A stretch of 64,000 nucleotides of DNA from Tumebacillus algifaecis (GTDB lineage: Bacteria > Bacillota > Bacilli > Tumebacillales > Tumebacillaceae). The notes under the pieces are model-generated. The model did no database searches, was not told where the DNA came from, and saw only the letters and a program-made list of their open reading frames with translations. Position 1 is the first letter of the stretch. Each line of letters opens with the position of its first letter. Location: contig NZ_CP022657.1 of assembly GCF_002243515.1 (NCBI RefSeq), positions 1,603,001-1,667,000 on the forward strand. Reading direction: 5' to 3'. This document shows positions 1 through 9,000 of this stretch, in pieces. The translations under genes were made by a program, and so were the position numbers.

Positions 1-3000
1 GCGGTTTCCGCATCGAACTTGGTGAAATTGAAGCGTTGCTCGCGATGCATGACAGCGTGCGAGAAGCGGTGGTCCTGCCGAAAGGGGACGCGCTCGCCGC
101 TTTTGTGGTCGGGGAAGAAACGGTCACCGCCCAAGCGTTACGCCACTTCTTGCAAGACCAGTTGCCGGGGTATATGGTGCCGAACACCTTTACGTTCCTG
201 CCAGAACTGCCGATCACGCCGAACGGGAAAGCGGACCGCAAAGCGTTGCTCGAGCTCGGTCAGAGCAGCAAGGCGCAACAACAGGAGTACGTCCAGCCGC
301 AAAGCGAGTTGGAGCGCGGCATCGCTGCGATCTGGCAGGAAGTGCTTGGCGTAGAGCGGGTCGGGTTGTATGACAACTTCTTTGATCTGGGCGGACATTC
401 GCTGTTGATCATGCAGGTGCACCGCCAACTGCAAGCGCAGTATGACGTGGACATCACGGTGGTGCAGATGTTCCAATACCCGACGGTGAGTCTGTTGGCC
501 GATTATCTCAGCCAACAGAACAAAGCGGACGAGGTGGACGCACCGACCCGTGCCGACTTGCGCAAAGCAACGCGTAGCGTCGGGCGCAACGACATTGCGG
601 TCATCGGGATCGCGGGACGCTTTCCAGGTGCCAACGATGTGGCGGAGTTCTGGGAAAATCTGCGCGACGGCGTGGAATCGATCACGCACTTTACCGACGA
701 GGAGTTGCTGGCAGAAGGACATGATCCACAGATGCTGCAAGCGCCGAACTTTGTCAAAGCGGCTGGGGTGCTCGATGACGTTGAGCTGTTCGATGCTGAC
801 TTCTTTGGCATCAACCCGCGCGAGGCGGAAATCATGGACCCTCAGCATCGCATCTTCTTGGAGACGGCATGGCAGGCGCTGGAGATGGCCGGTTATGATT
901 CGGAAGCGTATGAGGGCGCGATCTCCGTTTACGCAGGCACGGGGATCAGCCAATATTTGCTGTTCAATCTGATGTCCAACCGCGAACTGCTCGCCACGAT
1001 GGGACAATTGCCCGTGCTGATCGGCAACGGCACCGATCATCTGGCGGCGCGCGTCGCTTACAAGCTCAATCTGAAAGGGGCGAGCATGGGCGTTTCGACC
1101 GCATGTTCGACCGCGTTGGTGTCCATTCACCTTGCCTCCCAGAGCCTGTTGAACGGCGAAAGCGACATGGCGCTCGCAGGCGGCATTTCCGTCGGAGTGC
1201 CGCAAAAGAACGGCTATTTCCATGTTGAAGGCGGTATCACCTCGCCGGATGGCCATTGCCGCAGCTTTGACGCGAACGCGCAGGGAACGGTACCGAGCAG
1301 CGGTGTGGGCGTTGTCGTCTTGAAGCGCCTCGATGATGCGCTTCGTGATGGGGACCACATCATGGCTGTGGTAAAAGGTACTGCGGTCAACAACGACGGT
1401 TCGCAAAAAGTCGGCTACACAGCGCCGAGCGTCGAGGGTCAGGCGGCTGTGATCGCCGAGGCGCTGGCGATGGCAGATGTTCATCCAGAGACGGTGTCCT
1501 ACATCGAAGCGCACGGTACGGCAACACCGCTTGGCGACCCGATCGAAATGACGGCGCTGATGCAGGCTTACCAGAAGCAAACGACGGCGACCAATTATTG
1601 CGCGGTCGGTTCGGTCAAAAGCAACATCGGCCATCTCGATGCGGGGGCAGGTGCGGCAGGCTTTATCAAAACGGTCCTGTCGCTTTACAATGAGCAACTG
1701 CCGCCAAGTCTGCATTTTGAAGCGCCAAATCCCAAGATCGACTGGGAGCGCTCGCCGTTCTTCGTCAATGCTGAACTCCGTGACTGGAGCCGTGGTGATG
1801 AACCGCGCCGCGCTGGGGTGTCCTCTTTTGGTCTGGGCGGCAACAACGCCCATGCCGTCTTGGAAGAGGCACCACTTCAGGTGAGTGACCCGTCGGGTCG
1901 AGCGGCGCACTTGTTGGTTTTGTCCGCCAAAACGGAATCGGCGTTGGAAGCGGCAACGGCCAATCTGAAAGGGTATTTGCAACAACACCCAGAGCATGAT
2001 TTTGCAGACATCATCTACACCTTGCAAGCGGGACGACGCGCTTTTGAACACCGCCGTGCCATCGTGGTCTCCAATCGTGAGGATGCTGTGGAAGCGCTCG
2101 ACACGCTTCACCCGCGCCGACTGCTCGGCGGTTTCCGCCACCCGATGGCTCCGGCACGTCCCGTCGCTTTCCTCTTTGCTGGCACGGGCGACCACTATGT
2201 CAACATGTCCTCTGAGCTGTATCGAACGGAATCGACATTCAAGCACTGGGTGGATACCTGCTGTGAACTGCTAGAGCCTCATCTTGGTGCCGACTTGCGC
2301 GACATCTTGTTTGCCGCCGCATCCGCGACGGAAGAGGTCGGTTCGGCCGCACAGGCTTTCGACTTGCGCAAAATGCTACGCCGTGACAGCGAGACCAACC
2401 CACAGGCAGACAAGCTCAACCGCACCGAATATGCCCACCCGGCACTGTTCGTGATCGAGTATGCGCTCACCCAACTGCTGCTCGAATGGGGCATCCGCCC
2501 GCAGTCGCTGATCGGGTACTCGTTGGGCGAATATGTGGCAGCTTGCGTCGCGGGAGTCTTCTCGCTGGAAGATGCGCTGGCGCTTGTGGCCAAGCGCGCT
2601 CAACTGATCCAAGGGCTCCCCGGCGGTTCGATGCTCGCCATTCCGCTCGCTCCGGCCGACATCGCACCGTTGCTCGACGCTCGCTTGTCGCTTGCTGTGA
2701 TCAACACGCCAAACCACTGTGTTGTCTCCGGCACAACCGAAGCGATCGCTGAGTTGGAAGCCAATTTGCTCGCCCAAAATATCGCTTGCCTGCGCGTTCA
2801 ATCGTCCCATGCGTTCCACTCGCACATGCTGGAGCCGATCGCCGAGCAGTTCACCGAACTGGTGCAAAGCTTCAACCTGCAAGCGCCGCACACCCCGTTC
2901 GTCTCCAACGTCACGGGGACGTGGATCAGCGCGGAGGAAGCGACCGATCCGTCCTACTGGGCGCGCCACATGTGCCAAACGGTGCGCTTTGCAGATGGAC

Positions 3001-6000
3001 TTGGCGAACTTTGCGCAGACCCGAACTTGCTGTTGTTGGAAGTCGGGCCAGGCCAGACGTTGACCAGCTTTGCCTTGCAGCAACAGGCGGATCGCATCGT
3101 GCTCCCGACGCTGCGGCCATCCTACGAAAAGCGCAATGACGCACAGTTCTTGTTCAGCACGGCAGGCCAGCTCTGGCTGGCAGGTGTTGCGCTTGACTGG
3201 CAGGGGCTGTACCGACATGAACGTCGTCTGCGCGTGCCGTTGCCGACCTATCCGTTTGAGCGCAAACGCTACTGGATCGACGCCAAACAACAGGCAGTAG
3301 GCGCTCCATCGGCACTGCAGCCAGAATTGCCAGCGGAGAGTAGCAACGATGTTACGAACAGCCAAGCGCAGCACGCGCGGCCGCAGTTGGCCACTGCCTT
3401 TGTCGAGGCGACCAATGACTACGAACGAGCGATCATCATGATCTACCAACATCTGCTCGGCATTGAAGGGGTCGGCATCCACGACAGCTTCTTCCAACTG
3501 GGCGGCAACTCCCTGCTCGGCACACAGCTCGTATCGCGCCTGCGCAGTGAATTTGGCGTCGATCTGCCGCTCGGCACGCTGTTTGAATCGGAAACGGCGG
3601 CCGAACTGGCCGTGGCCGTTCAGGAAAAGGGCGGCGTCGTGCAAAGCGGTGCCGTTCGCACCGAACTGCAGATTCCGCGCCGTCCGGATGGTCCAATTTC
3701 GCTGACGTTTGCCCAAGAGCGCATCTGGGTGATGGAACAGCTCGATCCGGGCAGTGCCGCTTACAACATCCCCTACGCTGTGGAGATGAAGGGCCAGCTC
3801 GACTTGGCGGCACTCAACCGAAGCATCAACGAAGTGATCGCCCGTCACGAAACACTGCGCACAACGTTCAAAACGGTTGGTGGCAAACCGATCGTCGAAT
3901 TCAGCACCGACCTGAAGATTTCGCTCGAAGTACACGATCTGAGGCAACGAGATGCGTCCGAGCGTAGCGTAGAGGCGAACGCGATCGCATTTGATCTGGC
4001 CCGCCAGCCATTCGACCTGCAACACGGACCGCTGCTGCGCGCCACCGCGATTCGCACGGCAGACGAGGAGCATACCTTCGTGCTGATCATCCATCACATC
4101 ATCGCCGATGGCTGGTCGCTCGGGGTGATGATTCGCGAAATCGCCGCGCTTTACGCTGGATTTACAGCAGGTCAGCCTGCATCGCTTGCGGAGCTTCCAA
4201 TTCAATACAGCGACTTCGCACATTGGCAGAAGCTCCCTGAGCAACAAGCGGCGCTCGACGAGCACCTGACCTATTGGAAGGAGCAACTCAGCGGATCGAT
4301 CGAACCGTTGGCTTTGCCGACCGACCGCCAGCGTCCGGTCAATCAGACATTCATCGGTGCGACACTGCCATTTTGGATTCCGAAACGGCTGACGACAGCC
4401 CTGCAAGAGCTGAGCGCGCAAGAAGGCAGCACACTCTTTATGACACTGCTTGCCGCCTACAAAGCGTTGCTTGCTCGCTACACGGGCCAAACGGACATCC
4501 TGATCGGCTCGCCCATCGCCAATCGGAATCGCCCCGAAGTGGAAGCGCTGATCGGCGTCTTCATCAACACACTCGTTTTGCGCAGTCAGGTCACCGCTGA
4601 AAACAGCTTCCGCGACCTGTTGCAAAGCGTGCGCCAGACGACGCTCGATGCGTTGTCACACGGCGAACTGCCGTTTGAAAAATTGGTTGAAGAGTTGCAA
4701 CCGGAACGCAATACGGCCTACTCGCCGCTCTTCCAAGCGATGTTCAACATGTTGAACGCGAAGCTCTCGCTATCGATGCCGGGCCTGTCTCTCGAATCGA
4801 AAGAATTGAACGCAGGCACGGCCAAATTTGACATCACTTTGACGGTGCGTGAGACGGAAGTGGGTCTGTATGGAGAATGGGAGTACAACACCGACCTGTT
4901 CGACTCCGTGACGATCGAACGCATGATCGGTCATTTCCAGACCTTGCTGGCCGGCATCGTGGAATATCCAGAACAGCCGCTGTACGCACTTCCTCTGCTC
5001 AGCGAACAGGAGCGGCAGACGATGCTTCACGACTGGAACGTCCAAGATATTGAAACGGAAGCACAGCCTGATCCTGCCAATCACGAGTCCTGCATCCATC
5101 AGCTCTTCGAAGCGCAAGTGGAGCGGACGCCTGATGCGATCGCACTCGTGTTCGAAGAGCGAGAATTCACCTTCCGCGAACTGAACAACCGAGCCAATCA
5201 TGTCGCCGTTCGCTTGCGGACGCTCGGTGTTGGCCCAGATGATCTTGTCGGCATCTATCTGGAGCGGACCCCGGAGATGATGGTTGCGCTGTTGGCCGCA
5301 CACAAAGCGGGTGCTGGATATCTCCCACTCGACCCGAGTTACCCGCAGGACCGCTTGGCCTTTATGTTGGAAGACGCGCAGCCGAAAGTGATCCTGACCC
5401 AGCCGTCTTTTGCCGAACAGATGCCGCCACATGTTGCTCAAGTGTTGCTGGTCACGGGAGCAGAGCCAGACACGCCGCTTGCCAATCTACCCCACACCGT
5501 CAAGCCGGAACATCTCGCCTACATCATCTACACCTCCGGTTCGACAGGGAAGCCCAAAGGTGTCATGGTCGAGCACCGCAACGCGATTGCCTTCTTCCTT
5601 GGCATGGACCGTTCGATCGGTTGTGGAGCGGATGATGCGATGCTTGCGGTCACGTCGATCGGCTTTGACATCTCGGTGCTCGAACTGTTCTGGACGCTGA
5701 CCCGCGGAACGAAAGTCGTTCTGCTCTCCGAACAGGAAGTGATCGAAGCGGGTGTCTCCTTCGATGAGTTTTCGCTGCGCAACCAACTGGTGCGCCACAA
5801 CGCGACGATGCTGCAATGCACGCCGTCACTGATGGGCATGATCATCGCCACCCCTGAGGGACTGGCGGCGCTCGATGGCTTGCAAAAAATTCTGCTCGGT
5901 GGCGAAGCGATGCCGCTCGCCTTGGCGCGACAGTTGAAGCAACATACGAATGCCCGCCTGTTCAACATGTACGGACCGACCGAAGCGACCGTCTGGGCTA

Positions 6001-9000
6001 CCACCTATGAGGTGACCGATCCCGATGCGATCTCGACGATCCCGCTTGGCCGTCCGATCACAGGCTACACGCTTTACGTTCTTGATGCACACCTTCAGCC
6101 CGTGCCGATCGGCGTTGGCGGCGAACTGCATATCGGCGGTGCAGGCGTGACCAGAGGTTACCTCGGGCGTCCCGACCTGACCGCAGAGCGTTTCATTCCC
6201 AATCCTTTCGGGGCTGGGGTGCTCTACAAAACGGGCGATCTGACCAGCTACCTCGCGGATGGGACGGTCAAATTCCTTGGCCGTCTCGACCACCAAGTCA
6301 AAGTGCGCGGGTACCGCATCGAACTCGGGGAGATCGAAACTCGCTTGGCTGAGCATGACAGCGTCCGTGAAGCGGTCGTCATCGCCCGCGACAACACGCT
6401 CGTCGCTTACGTGGTGGGCGAAGGGGAGGTCGCACCAGATGCTGGTGCACTGCGCGATTTCTTGCGAGAACAGCTGCCCGACTATATGGTGCCTGCGGTG
6501 ATCGTGCACCTGCAAGCAATGCCGCTCACGCCGAACGGCAAAGTGGACCGCAAAGCGCTACCGGCGCCAGAAGGGATTGGCCTTGCCGCCCAACAAAGCT
6601 ATGTCGCGCCGTCCACACCGCTGGAATTTGCGTTGACCACGATCTGGAGCGAAATTCTGCGCACCGAAAAAGTTGGCGTGCAAGATGATTTCTTTGCTCG
6701 TGGCGGCCATTCGCTGTTGGCGACTCAGGTCGTCTCGCGCGTCGTAACCGACTTAGGCTTGCCGATGACCCTTCGAGATGTGTTCAATCAACCGACGATC
6801 CGCGGCATGGCGCGCCTGTTGCAAAACCAATCGGGGGAGAACACGGCCGACCTGATGCCGGTACTACCGGGCTCGCGAGAACGGGAACGCGAGGCGTCCT
6901 ACTCGCAGAAGCGCCTGTGGTTCCTTGAACAGTTGGAGCCGGATAACGCAGCTCACAACGTGCCGGAGATCATGCGGATCAGAGGCGACCTCGATCTCGT
7001 GGCGGTCGAAAAGAGCCTGAACGAATTGTTCCGCCGCCACGACAGCCTGCGCACCAACTTTGTCGGTCGGGACGGTCAAGCGGTGCAGATCATCACGCCA
7101 GCAGAAGCGTTCCACTATCACGTTGAGGTCATCGACCTCTCCGACTTGCCTGATGCAGAGCGAGAGGCGGAGGCGGCGAGGATCGCCGAAGAGGTCACGA
7201 ATACGCCGTTTGACCTGAGCCAAGATCTTTTGCTGAAGCTCAAGTTGCTGAAAATCAGCGAAACTGAGTATGTGGCGACACCTGTTTTCCATCACATCAT
7301 CACCGATGCTTGGTCGATGGGTGTCTTCTTCCAAGAGTTGCAAAGGCATTACGAAGCGTTTAGCAACGGGGAGACGTTGTCCCTTCCAGAGCCTGTTCTA
7401 CAATATTCCGACTACGCCGTCTGGCACCGCGAATGGCTGGAAGGGGAGGACATCGCCGCGCAAATGGCATTCTGGCAAGAACAGCTCGCCGGAGAACTGC
7501 CCGTCCTGCAACTGCCAACCGACCGTCCGCGCCAAAAAGAGCGGAGTCGTGAGGGGAACCGCGTTTCCCTGCATGTGTCGATGGGGTTGACAGAAAAACT
7601 GCACGCTCTCTGTAAACAAGAGGGCACGACGATGTACATGACCATGCTTGCTGCGTACAAAACGCTACTTCATCTGTACTCTGGCCAAACGGACATTCTC
7701 GTCGGCACGCCGATTGCCAACCGACAGAAGAAAGAGCTGGAAGAGTTGATCGGCTTCTTCGTCAACACGCTGGTCATGCGCACGGAGATCACATCGGAAC
7801 TCAGTTTCCACGAACTGTTGCAGCGCGTCAAACAGATGGCGCTCGACGCTTATGCCAACCAAGACGTGCCATTTGAGAAACTGGTCGAGAAATTGGCGCC
7901 AAAACGCAGTCTCAGCCACACGCCGATCTTCCAAACCATGTTTACTTTGCAAAATCCGAATCGTGGCGGCAAGCAGAGCCTCCAGATGCCAGGCATGACG
8001 GCGGAAGCGGCGGGCATGCACTTAACCCGACTTGGCGTGCAGAAAAAATCGGCCCAGTTCGACCTGCAATTGCTCATGGCGGACGGCGAAGACGGCCTGC
8101 GTGCCGAGTTCGAGTACAGTAGCGACCTGTTCGACGAAGCGACGATCATCCGCATGGTGGAACATTTCGAGCTTCTGCTGGAAAAAATCGTCGAATCGCC
8201 GCACGCCAAACTGGCGCATCTCCATCCGTTCACCGGAAACGAGGCGGACCGTCTGTTTGCTAAGCGGCAGATCGATCTGCCCGAGGCAGAACTGCGTCCG
8301 ATTACGGCCAGACCGGCTTTCCTCGCGCCGCGGACACCACTCGAAGCGGACTTGGCCGAGATTTTCAAAACGGTCTTCGGATTTGAACGCATCGGCGTCC
8401 ATGATGACTTCTTCGAGCTGGGCGGTCACTCGCTCTTGGCGACTCGCGCCATCGCGCGGATCAACCAGCAGTTTGCTGTACGCCTGCCGCTTCGGGCATT
8501 GTTCGAAGCGACGACCATCGCCGAGCTTGCCGAAATGATTGAAGCGGGCGGAGCGGAAGGACTAGAACCTGAAAAGGCACCAATCACAGCGCAGTCTCGT
8601 ACGGCACGCCAGCCGAAGCGCGTCTTGCTTGCAGCGGAAGGACAAACGAATGAACAGGCACCGATCGCACGAGTGTCTCGTGACGAACCCTTGCCGCTAT
8701 CCTTTGCTCAGGAACGCTTATGGTTCCTCGACCAACTGCAGCCAGACACTGCGTCCTACAACATTCCAGCGGCGTTGCGTCTGCGCGGACCGCTCGATGA
8801 ACACGCGCTTGTACAAAGCTTCCAAGCGCTCGTCACCCGTCAGGAATCGCTGCGCACCACGTTCCAAAGTGTGGAGGGGCAACCCAAGCAGATCATCGCC
8901 GCAGCGCTGGATTTCGACTTACCGATCATCGCTGTGCAAAACGTTGAGCAAGCTCGGGAGTTGGCGCATCAAGAAGCCACTGCGCCGTTCGATCTGCTTA

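Noticed and set aside
3100-3420. Ketoreductase between the AT and carrier domains
   Set aside because: Only a post-AT linker (LPTYPFERKRYW) and a short variable stretch fit in this space.
138-4625. Long minus-strand ORFs of 702 and 749 codons under the NRPS
   Set aside because: They are antisense shadows of the megasynthase; the plus strand has full domain signatures and these have none.
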